NCBI GenBank assembly: GCA_028554645.1
Contig: JAQOOI010000078.1
Coordinates: 744,001-808,000, forward strand
Source: Omphalotus guepiniiformis
Taxonomy: Eukaryota > Basidiomycota > Agaricomycetes > Agaricales > Omphalotaceae
Direction of reading: 5' to 3'
DNA: 64,000 nucleotides
The translations under genes and the position numbers were made by a program. Below the pieces are notes generated by a model. The model saw nothing but the letters and a program-made list of their open reading frames with translations. It was not told the DNA's origin and did no database searches. Every line of letters begins with the position of its first letter. The stretch's first letter is position 1. Positions 22,979-34,633 of this stretch are shown here, one piece after another.

Positions 22979-25900
22979 CTACTTCCTCCTGACAGGAACC
23001 TCGCCTCGATGCAAAAATTCAAAACAGGCCTTCCCCGGTTCAACACCCAAAATACTCTGCACTTGCGTAATATCCATCTCACACAGCTCCCGCACATTCT
23101 TTACCTTACTCATAACATGCTTCACATTCTTCACCGTGATCCCCGGGAACGACCTCAACAGCTCCTCTGCCGCCGCATTGACACCTGCACCAGCCTCAGG
23201 ATCCTCTTCAGCACCAATCGCCACGGCCTTGACAGGATCGGGTTCCGCACGATCTTTCTTGAGGTCGTTGAAGATATCTGCGGTGGCATAAGGCGATGAG
23301 GACCAGATTATTCGAAGGCGGGGAAATGTGAGCGTGAGGAGAACAATTTTCGATTGAATAGACGTGGAACTGAATTCGCCTTCAGAAGGGTTTGCTTTAG
23401 CTTTCTTCTTTGCGGCAAATCGGTTCGTAGTCTTGGCGTAGGACTTGATATCGGATATTATCTAGACGAGTAACGGTCAGAATCTTGCACGAATGATCAC
23501 GTATAGACAACGCACTTCCAAGGAGAAGGCTTTATCCTCTTCGAACTCAATCAACAGCACAGGAGTCTTATAATGTACAGACATGAGCTCGCATTGAGTA
23601 TATCTGTTGTAAAGCCGTCAGACAACACGGCTTTCTTCGGATAAAGATTTCTACTCACAATCGGCCACTATTAAAACTGGACACCAAATCCGCCAAACTC
23701 TTCCTCTCCACACATATCTCCGGCGTTAGGATGTAATCACCAACAGTCAAGGTCGCAGGTATCACGAGCAGATGCGAGGCATGCAAGAGCGACGGCAGCG
23801 TAGACCTGAACTCCCGCATATCTACGATGACCTTAATGCGAGGAATAATGAGCATCTTCTACGGTCCAGGCAGAAAAAACAAACGCACCTGAGAAGGCAA
23901 TTTATTTAACTCCCTCCTGCCTCCTGCTATCCTGGTACTAATTGTCTTAATGATAGCATCGTTCTCGACAGTCCGTGCATCTTCGAAGATGGGTAGAAGC
24001 ATCGACTTGAAGCTAGGAGTCAATAGAGCTCAAAGGGGAAGAAATTTATAGCATACCCCTCGTTCTTTGATTAAGCGTTCGAAACTATCCTTCTCTCTCC
24101 GTATCCCAGCGAGATATTTATGTTCTTCACAGGAGTTGGCATACACCATGTGATAAACCCGAACGGCGAGCCCAGGATTGGAGCACTTGTACACCTACAA
24201 AAAGCATTAGCATACTTTCTCAGACAGACGTGAAAGGGCTTACTTCAACTCGCCTAACGAACTCCATGCAAGGTTCAAACATTACAATAAACTTTGGCTT
24301 GATTTCATCCAACATCCGGTCATCTGTGTCATCCGAATATGCCCGAATGAGCACAGTGTGCGGAGGCGCGATCAAACCATAGTGCATATCAAACTCGGTG
24401 GCAAACTGCAACGTCGTGATATCAGCTTCTGCGGCTAGGTTCAACATGATTTCGTCGTCGTCCAAAACCAAAAGGTCCATGTTCTCGTCCGTAAAGCTGA
24501 AGGCAAAACTCATGATGAGTATATGTCTTTGAGACAAAATAAAGAGACTAAGAAATCATCTTCCATCCGCGCAGCCGCAAGGGCTTCAGCAGTTGTAGGC
24601 GCTGGCGTATCCCGAAGAACAGTAGTACCTCGACTGCCAGAAGCGCTCGGTGCACCACCTCTGACCCTTCTTCTCGAAGCCTTTTGCATCGCCCTGTCTC
24701 TATCTTTCTTCTTCAACGCCTCGCTCAACCCATCATTGACATCCCCATCATCAAGCGATATTCCTTCACCTCTCCAAATCATTTCATCCGGACCCTTCTT
24801 TCCACCACGACCACCCTGAGCCTGCTCCTCCGACATCATCTTCTTCCTCTTCTCCCACCACAAAAACCCCTTAAGCTTCTTCAACATCATCCTCCTCCCC
24901 CACTCCCCTTTCGGGCGCTTTTCGTCTATCGAGGACAAGAACTCGTTCAATAACGTGCAAGTCGCTGTCGACGAGCACATCACCAAAGTAGTGTTTGTCC
25001 CGAGTTCATTTGCGCCTGAAGACCCCGTCCTCGCCGTACTCTCCATCCTAACAATCTCGCCCTCAATCTCCTCCAACACTTCCGCTAACAAACTCCACTT
25101 CGGCAGCTCTTCTAGTACAGGCTGCATATCCTTCGGAAGCCAATTCGGGCGTTTGTCGGCTTTGGCCGCAGAGGGCACCCGTCCTTCTAGCTCGAACACA
25201 GCATTCCAAGCATCCTCGTCGTCAACCAAGTCAATGAGGTCTACAGTGGACCCTGCCTTGGGTTTCGGGGCAGAGTCCTCAGGTACGGGTATATCATAGA
25301 AGCAGCGTTGTTTGGCTCTTTGGAAAATTAAGTTGGCGGCGTCGGTGAGCATCCATTGGCTTTTGCCTGACTCGGAGCTGCTGCTGCTGCCGGCTGGGCT
25401 GATGCTCGCCTCAACGAGTGACTGGCAATACGAATGGAACTGGAGCGCATCGTAAACAAGAAGGTATCCCAAGAGCCTGCGTAGGACCCCTAGGTCGCGG
25501 ACGAGAGCTTTCGTGCTAGCGCTGACTTTATGCCATACGGGATCAAGTTGCCTGCGGACGATGTGATCGAAAGAAGAAAAATATGCGGCGGGAAGGTTGA
25601 GGCTTTCTAGGTCGAGCTAGAAAAGTAAATAGAAAATGTTAGTAGAAAAAATCGAAAGCCAACACAGCAAAAAAACGAACGTCGACTTTTGAGCGTCGCA
25701 GCTCGGAGAGAGTTATAGTCATACACTGAATAATGGCGCCGTGTATATCATTCATAGGTTCCGTTAAATCTTGTGCAAGTTCAACAACATCAGCCCGTCG
25801 TCGCTCCAAGGCATCCTTGACCTCTTGATGAAACCTTTGCCAAACTTAGCATTGCACGATATTGAAAGGTAGCGACATACCTTGGGTAGACCCAGACCCT

Positions 25901-26545
25901 TCTCAACTGCAACTCCTTCATCACACTCTTCAAAGGTTGAAGACCACTCGTTATATGTTCTGGCTGGTCCGTGAAAGCTTTCAAAAAGCCTTTCGTGTTC
26001 TTTTCGCGATAGAGGCGCGTAATGAATGATACAAGATGTAAAGGCGATACCCTAATTCATCTCAGATGGTTATAAACGAGTGATCATACGAATTTTACAT
26101 ACCTTTTCTGCGTGTAGAACCATAATTCCCGTAATGAGGTCAATTGGAATGTCGTTTTGCAGCATGTCGACAACGAGGATTCGTAAGGTTACAGCAAAGA
26201 GTCCGCCTTTCTTGTACAAGTCCTTCCTCCACAAAAATTCAGCTTTGTTTCCAATGGATGTTACTATGCGGCCACTCACCGATCTCTACTCCCAGTCTCA
26301 TATCCAACCACTCGTAATCCAGGATTTCTGCAACCCATTATACCCAGCTCCTCACCGATCTCTGTCTCTTCTTCTGGAGTAGCATTCACTACTAAAACGA
26401 GGTTTTGAGGCGAATCATATATCTTGAGAAGGGTGCATATAATCCTTCGAAGACCGAGCCCTCTAGCAAGCACGAGGAGATCGGACGTCGCGGGGTCGTG
26501 AAGTTCGTTCAAGATCGAAGTATGGAATGGTAACAAGGCCGACAT
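22979..26545 (-). CDS. RAD1: XPF/ERCC4-family structure-specific DNA repair endonuclease (Rad1 orthologue)
   Basis: This is the catalytic subunit of the nuclease that, with the ERCC1/Rad10 partner, cuts 5' of lesions in nucleotide excision repair and trims recombination intermediates. The start at 26,545 gives [18 protein letters not shown], then [58 protein letters not shown] and [14 protein letters not shown], all matching the degenerate helicase-like N-terminus. Middle exons include [20 protein letters not shown] and [20 protein letters not shown]. The ERCC4 nuclease core reads [38 protein letters not shown] and continues to [23 protein letters not shown] and ERKxxxD are the active-site motif. 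A double helix-hairpin-helix ends the protein ([23 protein letters not shown]). Many short introns are present and no break is seen. Decayed fragments of its 5' half recur at four places in the inverted repeat. Confidence 0.93.
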
Positions 26546-26798
26546 GATTGCAGCATATTCGTGGACCAGTTCGAGGAGAAACAAAGAGAGCCGAGTTATG
26601 ACTCATGATCATGATGCGACCGTGACCAGCTGCGCTCTTGAGGGCCGGCTACTAGCCAAAATCTCAAGTTGTGAAGGTGTAAGTCCCTTTAAACGCACGT
26701 ATTTAGTCGGCCCGATAAAAACTTATTAAAAACCGCAGGATAAGTAATTACAAGGATATATTACAGTACAGTACTTGTTGCTCTATAGCCACTCAATA

Positions 26799-28928
26799 TC
26801 ACACTGAATGCAAAACCCACACTAAACCCACAGCAGCAAGCACATATCGACAAAGCACTACCAGCTTGTCTGCTCCACTACTATATTCACTCGTCCCTAA
26901 AACCTCCCCGCTCGATCCAATCGCGCGCACAGCATAGTAGTCATAGGCATAAGCACCCGTATTCAGAGTGATAGCCGTTTCAAATCCACTCTTGGTCTTA
27001 TTGTAAAGCGATACAACGCCCGACCCAGACGAATCAGACGCGCCTACTAGTTCCCATCGTTGAGTCCGAGTGTCACCGTTCCAAGAAGCGTAGAAACTGA
27101 GAATATCGGAGCTGGATGACGATACGATGGATACGTCGGGAGACGCTGTTGGATATCCGGTCCAGTTGAAACGAAGCATGCGATCTAGCGGAAGCGAATT
27201 CGTTTCGACCTCAAGCTCTTATATCATAAACAGGTTCACTTACATGCTTCATTTTCACCGATTCCATACTGGACGGTCCACAACAGTTCTCCGGAAGATG
27301 TGTATTCAGAATACCACGGCATATAGCCCCATCTGAAGAGTTTTGGCATCATGAATAAGACACCAAAAACCCGGTATAAGAACACTCACCCGACGAGGAA
27401 ATTACCATTCGGTTGTAACTGGACGCTCCCCTGACTTTCAGATATAGTAAAGTTCCATGGAATAAAATCTTGTATCAACTCGACCGTCATATTAGTGAAG
27501 TTTAAAGACAGATAGAGCCCTCGAGCTGAAGCCTCGTCTTGCACGCCGTATTCACCAGCATTGTCAAAAAGTCTAATACAAACGTAAGTACGATGTAAAC
27601 TGGAAGATAGATTGACTCACGTCATCGTTGCCGCCGTCTCATTGCGCTCGACCCAACGCGCATGATGCTGCCAGCTGAACTGGGTACCGTTGCCCATGGT
27701 GAACGACGAGTTTCGGCCACCCATCCGCCATATAATGTCTCCATTGGTGCCGTCTAAGTAGTACACTGTATAGCAATGCCGTGAAGAAATGAGGTAATTT
27801 CCGTCCTCTGTCTTGTCTATAGAGTTGATATGCTAATAGGCGGAAGGTCAGTCGCAATCCAAGCAACTTAACTTAGCAAGAGTTTGTGGCCATACAAAGT
27901 AGTCCCAAGCATTGTCCGTCGAGGTGCCACCTGAACCGACAGATGTATAGCAGTCACCTGGGTCAACGTGCTCGCTAGCTTTCCAAGTGAAGAGAGCTTC
28001 GCCTTGAACAACATGAGTCATAAGAATTTCGTTGGACATAAACAACAAGGTATACGTACCAGAAGTTATATTCACCTCTTGCAATACGCTATCCATGATC
28101 CATCCGTCAGACGGACCTTCGTAGGCTGAAAGATCCATTGATTTGTACTGATATGCGGTGAGCAAAGCCGTACTGTTGCTCGTGATCCGCCCCTAACAGA
28201 CAACTCTGATATCAAACGTATGAACAAACGAAGAAGAATGACTGCCGAACCTCATGAAAATCGCAATAGGTGCTACCAGTATCACCGTCCAGATTAGTGG
28301 TACTAGAATAAGAGACGCATGAGTGTTATCGAAATGAGAATGCATACAGTTGACCTCTCACACCGTAGCAACTAGTTCGTAGTTTTGGTTGAAAAGTAGC
28401 TGATACCCACTGCCCACACCACTGTCGAGTACGTCGCCCTGCCATACGATTATGTGTGGTTCTCCGAGATACGTCTCCACTTGGAAGGTCAATGTTTGAC
28501 CTATAAACGAGGCATCCCATACCAGCTCTCCTTGCTGGTCATATATAGCTGCCCCAGCTTGATGTGCGTCTGTCCCTAATCAACCAAATAGCAAATGAAC
28601 AACAACTCTACCCACAACATTATAAGTAATTACTCACCTCGTGGTGCGGTGAAGAGATAACCCGACGATAAAGACATCGACCTATTGACAGGAACCACAA
28701 AGTTCCATTCTGCCCTGTAGACGTTTCGATGAAAATCATAGCGAAGATCTGAATATGTGTGAGTACTCACGGTGTATAGTTCGCTGAGTAGAAGCTCTGA
28801 TATGGCCCTGCTCCTAAAGCTCCTATTGCATATTCGTTGCTCTCGTAGTAAGCTGATCCCCAAGTTGAATAGGGAGCCAAAAAGAGTGACCACGCCAGAG
28901 CACAACGAGTACTCAACCGCATAACCAT
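26799..28928 (-). CDS. Fungal arylsulfotransferase (ASST family), secreted, probable GPI anchor
   Basis: Arylsulfotransferase-like secreted protein with a predicted beta-propeller; in fungi the actual reaction is uncharacterised. The start at 28,928 (MVMRLSTRCALAWSLFLAP) gives a signal peptide. Exons then read GAGPYQSFYSANYTP, NFVVPVNRSMSLSSGYLF, GAAIYDQQGELVWD, FQVETYLGEPHIIVWQGDVL, SMDLSAYEGPSDGWIMDSVL, GEALFTWKASEHVDP, HINSIDKTEDGNYLISSRH, GDIIWRMGGRNSSF, FSWQHHARWVER and MTLFDNAGEYG. These are the conserved blocks of the family, including the catalytic-type His region (QHHAR). The C-terminus ends in a hydrophobic tail (LCRYVLAAVGLVWVLHSV) after small residues (SSGAD), as expected for a GPI signal. 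The gene starts only about 110 bp from the left edge of the giant inverted repeat, so its promoter probably lies inside it. Confidence 0.85.
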
Positions 28929-29122
28929 TAGGGGGGAAACTCTAGAGAGGAACAAGAAGTTTGATTGACTTTTCCGCTGCTTTATCAACACCTGGAAGGG
29001 TTCCGTAAAATTTTTGTCACTCCCGGGTGTTGTGCGCAGCATCACAACATGCCCTAGACCTAATGGAGGGTCATCATTACAGGCGGCTGCGGGGCATCAA
29101 CATAGAGCAAGTAAACCTATAA

Positions 29123-29384
29123 TTATAGACGGTAAAAGCGAGATAACAAGACAGTTGATGTCACTGCGCACCAGGTGTGTACCCTCGTGATCCGTAGGCT
29201 CGGAAATTCTCGAAAACACTGACTGGTGATGTCCAGGAGTACTGGGTCGTCCAAGTCACCGATGTATTCGTCGGGTGTAATAGCAAGAAGAAGCCGAAGG
29301 ATGACGAAAAGACTGCTGGGATTCATCTGGCAGTGTCAATGAGGTTAAGTTCGGCGCTCAAATCTTCTGTGAGAGCGGCAAATA
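29123..29384 (-). pseudogene. Unidentified coding-like remnant, outer left arm
   Basis: The minus-strand frame reads MNPSSLFVILRLLLAITPDE then ITSQCFREFPSLRITRVHTW. Its partner in the right arm (52,215-52,465) keeps the second segment despite nucleotide changes (HTWCA becomes HGWCA), hinting at former coding. A shorter, more decayed version lies at 31,330-31,470. The family is unknown to me. Confidence 0.4.
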
Positions 29385-29887
29385 CGGTGTTACAACAGTG
29401 AGGTTCTCTGAATTCAGTTTCTCAAGCTCAACCATACCAGCGTGTCGTCGCTTTAAGGTATCTTTGACAGGGATTAGCTATTGCAAGGTTTTGAAAGGTA
29501 GCGACATACCTTGGGTAGAACCAGATTCTTAACTGCGATTCCTTCATCACACCTTTCAGAGGTTCACGATGACCCTGTTCCTAATGTGCTCCGGCTGGTC
29601 CGTGAAAGACCTCAAAAAGCCTTTCGCATTCTTCTCGCGATGAAGACGCGTAACGAATGCAAAATGTAAAGGCGAGACGCTGAGCCAACTCCGCATATAA
29701 TCCTCCGATGATCTGGTCGTCGAGCAAGCATGACAAGATCGGATATCGCAGGGTTGTGAATTTCATTCAGAATTGAAGTATATGAGCCTCAGATCTCAGA
29801 CATGATGCATGAAGGGTTCAGACCTGGGGTAGACCTGTGAGGCTAACTTGAGGGCCGGCTAGTCCAAACAGGCGCATATACTCGGCC
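29385..29887 (-). pseudogene. Decayed 5' fragment of RAD1, outer left copy
   Basis: The sequence follows the intact Rad1 gene from about 25,770 to its promoter near 26,700. Shared blocks include GAAAGGTAGCGACATACCTT (intron/exon edge), CTGGCTGGTCCGTGAAAG with one change, and the promoter motif GAGGGCCGGCTA. About 400 bp of parental sequence is deleted internally. Premature stops and indels make it non-functional. It is head-to-head with the HNH gene at 29,939. Confidence 0.8.
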
Positions 29888-29938
29888 CACAGCAAGGCCA
29901 ATGCAGATCACTTTTCGCGCTGGTTATCCTTCCCCCTC

Positions 29939-31201
29939 ATGGCTGAAGTTCGCATCCACGCTCAGTTCCCTACATCTTGCCATCCAGCCTCACAGGATCT
30001 AAATAACTTCAAATGGATTCACTGTCTCACATTTCCCTCCGTGAAGCTCAGCGAGCTCCAATTATCGCTCAAGCCATATAAATGGATATGCTACGCAACA
30101 AGTGTCGTCGTCGGTGCACAGGGCGAGCTCTCCACCCATCGCGAAGTCACCATCTCTATAGACTACGACGCGGCTCTACCCTCCGAACCTATTGATCTGT
30201 ATTATCGTACTACGGATGAAGAGAGGGTTCATATGTTTCCGGTCGATCCTAAACTTGCAGATACGAAGGTCACTTCGAGTATAGCAACCTCGCGGCGGGC
30301 CAATTTTCGAGAAGAAGTAAGCGAGAGGGACGGGGGACGATGTGTGCTGACAGGGGCGACCAATGATACGTGTGACGCTGCACATCTTGTACCTCGCATT
30401 AAGGGTGACTCGGTATGAATCCTAATGTATGATCTTATTATTTTCTGCTTATAATCCACGCATGGCAGTATATTCGTCTGTTCACTGAGGGCCGGGGTCA
30501 AGAGGGCGAGGTTATAAAAGCCATTGACGACGTCCGCAATGGTATATTTCTCCGTGCAGACATGCACAGGTTATTGGGTAAACATCTGGCATTCCTCAAG
30601 GTGCGTCTTACTTTCTTTGGTGCTCCATTGCGAGGCTGACAAGCACTCCGGGGAGACACCAAACTTTGCATTGAAGACCAATGATATTGTCCACGGCACA
30701 ACTCCCGACGAGTCAAGATGTACAGTTCAATTCTTCGCTGCGCATTCGTCGGGGTCTGCGAGAGGTGCTGATGGACACATGGTTTACTATGGACCTAACT
30801 CACAACTTCTTATCCCTCAAAATCTTGCTCAATGGCCGCCTGATGTTCTTTTTGACATTGTCTATGCCTCGGCCGTGTTCAAACACTTTGGTGCAAAAGA
30901 CAACGACGGCTTCTCTGATGCATGGCAAGACATCTGCTTCCCTGGAATTGAAGAACTACATGAAGCTGAAATTCGACATCAAGATGATAAAGGTCATCGG
31001 GGTAAGGCTCGAGAAGAGCAGAGGAGGTTTCACGACCGTGGTGCTTGGAGTACTTGGGATGCTCTTGCGTTGGGGCGCTATATGTTCATGCCACCAGAGG
31101 AGCTGAAGGCCCTAGTACAACGACGTCGGGAAGAGCATGAGGCAGCGGAACACGAAGAGCTCGAGTCCAAAGTTAGAGGTTGGAGGAGCCAATGTACTTG
31201 A
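29939..31201 (+). CDS. HNH_2-domain protein, left-arm copy
   Basis: Agaricomycete HNH_2 proteins (HNH endonuclease-like fold, biological role unknown) are often multicopy. Exon 1 (29,939-30,413) codes MAEVRIHAQFPTSCHP and runs to RDGGRCVLTGATNDTCDAAH, the Cys/His part of the HNH motif, ending in KGDSV. An intron with GT..AG ends follows (about 30,414-30,468). Exon 2 reads YIRLFTEGRGQEGEVIKAID then DVRNGIFLRADMHRLLGKHL. A second intron (about 30,600-30,640) leads to exon 3, HSGETPNFALKTNDIVHGTT, with a charged C-terminus (RRREEHEAAEHEELE). No internal stop is seen. It is flanked by two decayed Rad1 fragments, and the short A/T-poor interval before it carries copied Rad1 promoter sequence that could supply a bidirectional promoter (inference). 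Confidence 0.8.
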
Positions 31202-31329
31202 TAAGTCACAGTTTTATTTTCGCCCTGGAGTATTTCGATGTACAAATTGAAACAACTCTCTCACCAACAGTGATCAGAGAGATGTACCTCTTTTTGAAAA
31301 TATATTTTTGGTGTCTTCAAGGCGTTGTC

Positions 31330-31957
31330 CATGTGTTGTCCAGGATTACAGGGTCGTCCAAGTCACCGATATTATTGTCAGGTGTAATAGCAAGAAGCCG
31401 AAGGAATGACTGCTGGGATTCATCTGGCAGTATCAACGAGATTGAGTTCGGCGCTCGAGTCTTGTTTGAGAAGCGAATACGGTGTTACAACAGTGAGGTT
31501 CTCTAAGTCAGCTCTAGGTTCAGTTTCTCAAGCTCAACCACAACAGTGTGTCGTCGCTCTAAGGTATCTTTGACCTAGATTAGCTATTGCAAGGCTTTTG
31601 AAAGGTAGCGACATACCAGAGTCTTAACTGCGATTTTCTTCATCTCGTCTTTCAAACGTTCACGATGACCCCCACCCCGTTCCTAGTGTTCTCCGGCTGG
31701 TCCGTGAAAGCCCTCCGAGTCAGATCGCATTCCTCTCGCGATGAAGATGCATTAACGAGAAATACAAGGTGTAAAGCTTAGAGGCCTGTAAACGCGAGAC
31801 GCTGAGTCAACTTCGTATATCATCCTGGTCGTTTGGCAATCGCGTATCGCAGGGTGGTGATATTCAGATTCGACTCGGAAGTATTCGAGACCTCAGATGT
31901 TCATTCAAGATTGGGGTGAGCGGCCTGTGCGGCCAACTTGAGGGCCGGCTAGTCCAT
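31330..31957 (-). pseudogene. Decayed RAD1 5' fragment with flank, inner left copy
   Basis: A second copy of the unit seen at 29,200-29,887, in the same orientation but on the other side of the HNH gene. It retains CGTCGCTCTAAGGTATCTTT, GAAAGGTAGCGACATACC, CTCCGGCTGGTCCGTGAAAG and GAGGGCCGGCTAGTCC. It is missing the same internal part of Rad1 and carries further small indels. Non-functional. Confidence 0.8.
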
Positions 31958-32446
31958 TGACGGGTCTCGTCATCCCGGTTTCAAGTTCGTGATTACTATC
32001 ATGAATAGAAATCACGAAGACAATCTGGCCGGCTGTCTACAGGACGCTCCTCGACTGTTCCACTTAGGGTGGTAGCACATGTCTCTCATTTCATAAACCG
32101 AATAAGATTCCCAAAGTCCAGCCTCTTCCATCTTCCCTCATGATCCTAACAATCAGTTCAACGTATTTATACGTCTGGGGTCATCGATGTCACCGGACGA
32201 ACATGATGGGCTTATTGAGACTGTCAGCAGGCGCACCGCCATTGCTGAAATCAAGATGTCAACGCCGCTCAAGCCCATTTCGATTCCATTTGAAAGATAT
32301 TTCGCAGAAACATGTGGGATCATCTACTTATTGTGTGCGTAAATGGCTGTAAGAATTCGCAGAATGTTACAACGATTGAGATACAAACACCGATCGAGTT
32401 TCGGAATACGAGTTACACAGGAGACCCACGACTGACATCTCAGTAC
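31958..32446. other. Left-arm spacer before the nitronate monooxygenase
   Basis: A frame of about 70 codons (32,140-32,352, plus strand) is present but matches nothing I know. No other feature. Confidence 0.3.
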
Positions 32447-33679
32447 TCAGTCTTTACCAAGTAAAGCAGCAGCTCTCTTCAGCCCAGTCAAAGTTTCTTC
32501 ATGTAGCTGTTTAACAACATCCTGCGAAATTCAATGAATCAGTACTTGCACCTCGAGCACAGCAAGCACAACAATATACCTTAACACTCTGAACCTCCTT
32601 CGTCATCCCCACCCCGACTCCAGCCCAGATGACCAATCTCGCTTTATCCCCCTTCTTCTTTCCCTCATCGTGTCTCCTGAACCTCTCCTCAATGTCAAGT
32701 CCCTCCATGAGATCACTCAAGATATCATTAGCGATCGCCCTTCCGTCAATTCCCTCAGGCCAACCCATCGTCCGGTTGACCTCATCAAAAGCCATCCCCC
32801 TCGCCGTCGCATCCATCCCAGCATCAACCAAAACCTCCTTAAGCGCATCGCTATAACGACACTCATGCGTGAATAAGAACCTCGTGCCACAAACCACCCC
32901 ATCCGCACCCAACGCCAGAAGGGAGGCAATCTGACCTCCGGTAGCTACACCACCCGCAGCAACCACCGCTGGAGCATTGAGCAAGTCATCACCAAAATTC
33001 TCATGCAAAGCAGCAAGAACTGCCGTGAGTAGAAGTGAAGTTGATGGTGATTTAGCACCGCCATGCCCACCAGACTCGATTCCTTGTGTGACAAGCACAT
33101 CGACACCCCAATCCCTCGCAGCCTTAAGAGCGTCCTCAACGGAGTTCACGATAACAAAGACGAGTGTCTTGAAATCTCTCTTTGAGTCGTACTCGCGAAC
33201 TTGCTGGATGTATGGTCCCAAATCCGTACCAAAGGCGAACCAGATCGCTTTGGGGCGCTGCGAGAGGACAGTTGGAATGCGCGGATCAGAGGAAACTTCG
33301 GTTTTGTCAAGAATCCAGCCAATGAGGCCTACGCCGATGTTAATGGGCTCTGAGTCTGGGACTGACAAAGTTTTGCGAATCGCTTGGAATTGTGTGGTTA
33401 ATTGAGCGGAGGTATCGAAGGCTGTAGAGGTACAAGCATGAGATTCAATAGTGGTAAGAGGCGAGCAAGTCAAGACTAACCTGCCCCTAAAAACCCAAAT
33501 CCTCCTGACTGAACGACTGCAGAGACCATCGCCGGCGATGAGGCAAACCCCATGGGTGCCGAGATGATTGGGGTAGTAATTCCTGCACATCAAAGCGTAA
33601 GTTAGCTCCATAGCACATCAGAAACTTGCGGAGGGCACATACCCAACAATTCAGTAATCCTAGTCTTGATAGGCTGCAT
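32447..33679 (-). CDS. Nitronate monooxygenase (2-nitropropane dioxygenase type), left-arm copy
   Basis: An FMN enzyme of TIM-barrel fold that oxidises alkyl nitronates such as propionate-3-nitronate, detoxifying them. The family start MQPIKTRITELLG is used (33,679); upstream in-frame Mets at 33,817 and 33,775 would add an unusual leader. Exons give ITTPIISAPMGFASSPAMVS then AVVQSGGFGFLGAG, followed by INIGVGLIGWILDK, FAFGTDLGPYIQQ, VDVLVTQGIESGGHGG, AVVAAGGVATGGQIASLLAL and GADGVVCGTRFLFTHE; the glycine-rich GGVATGGQ and GADGVVCGTRF blocks bind the FMN phosphate. The last exon ends ALLGKD at 32,447. Intact and identical in sequence to the right-arm copy. Its upstream region is duplicated (see the 59-bp tandem repeat). 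Confidence 0.9.
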
Positions 33680-33759
33680 TTTGACCACACGATACCGAGC
33701 TTGTGCTCCAAAGACTGAAGGAACCAAAGCGGCTTTCGAAGGGTCTACATATACAGCCC

Positions 33760-33877
33760 CAACATGGTTCGACATTCCATCTTTGATCGAAAGATCTTTC
33801 GTAGGTCCCAAGGCCATCCCTAAGATGGTCCAACTTCCATCTTTGATGGAAAGATATTTCGTAGGTCCAAGGCCATC
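33760..33877 (-). repeat. 59-bp tandem duplication in the nitronate monooxygenase leader, left arm
   Basis: Two head-to-tail units contain GATGGCCTTGG, a variant of CCTACGAAAGATCTTTCG and ATCAAAGATGGAA. On the minus strand the upstream unit encodes a complete short uORF (33,876-33,820) that ends two bases before the in-frame ATG at 33,817. A TATATAA-like element lies just upstream near 33,911-33,919. Confidence 0.75.
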
Positions 33878-34256
33878 AGTTAGACATGCTCAGAAATGAC
33901 TGCTGACTGCTATATAAAGCGATAGGGAAGGCGTAGATATGCGGTCAAGAATGTGAATAGTGTTGACGCAAGGCGAGAAATCTGTTGAGATGATCAGAAG
34001 GAAGGGTATTTACGGTATGGTCCCTAGAAACGCCATGGAGTGGACACCGCATTATTGCTGTTTGCACAAGATTCTCCCACGCACCTCGCGGCGCTAGATT
34101 CTTAATACATGGTCGCCCACCGGGCGATGCTTTGGCTACTCGTATGCATATTCTCGCCTGCGGCGCAGCAATTGGACTCAATAAAATCTTTCAAACACCA
34201 TAAGTAGTATCTCAGCGACGTCTGCACCGATTTACATGATTCTTAGCTTATTATAT

Positions 34257-34310
34257 TCACATTGAACACATTGAATTGGGCCTCCAGTGTGTCCCAATGT
34301 TCAATGTGTA
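34257..34310. repeat. Imperfect inverted repeat at the A+T-rich boundary, left arm
   Basis: ACATTGAACACATTGAATTG faces CCCAATGTTCAATGTGT across about 12 bp. It coincides with the place where composition changes from mixed to A+T-rich. It may be a transposon end or cruciform-forming sequence; mirror copy at 47,288-47,341. Confidence 0.55.
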
Positions 34311-34442
34311 GAATAATGAGTTATTGGTTGTATCAGAAATGAAGTCTCAGCTGTAGAGATTATCAGAAGAAGGAAACTGTTTTACAGTACTGCCTAGCAT
34401 AGATAGAAACATTGCTAGAGGGTTTGGTCAACACACTGTTAA

Positions 34443-34633
34443 TAAAAACAGACATCACCTGCCCACCAAACTAATTTACAATAGTGGTAGCCAAATGTTT
34501 TGAATCTGAAATTGATGGCAGCTTACTTTTGTTGCTTCTGTGATTAAAAAATCAGGTGTGAAGGGCATTTTTGGCTGCTTGTAACACAGAGAGCTATTGA
34601 ACTAGAGGTCACACTGGGAGCTTTGGAGTTGCT
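34443..34633 (-). repeat. Dispersed A+T-rich repeat, left-arm copy
   Basis: Mirror of 46,965-47,155 and homologous to 52,552-52,735 in the right flank. Landmarks are GCCAAAAATGCCCTTCACAC and ATTAGTTTGGTGGGCAGGTG in the opposite orientation. No coding capacity seen. Confidence 0.85.

Noticed and set aside
24523..25299. Plus-strand Ser/Pro-rich frames
   Set aside because: They are complements of Rad1 exons, which have clear conserved motifs on the other strand.
32977..33405. 142-codon plus-strand frame over the nitronate monooxygenase gene (and its mirror)
   Set aside because: It is the antisense shadow of a conserved coding exon and has no recognisable product.
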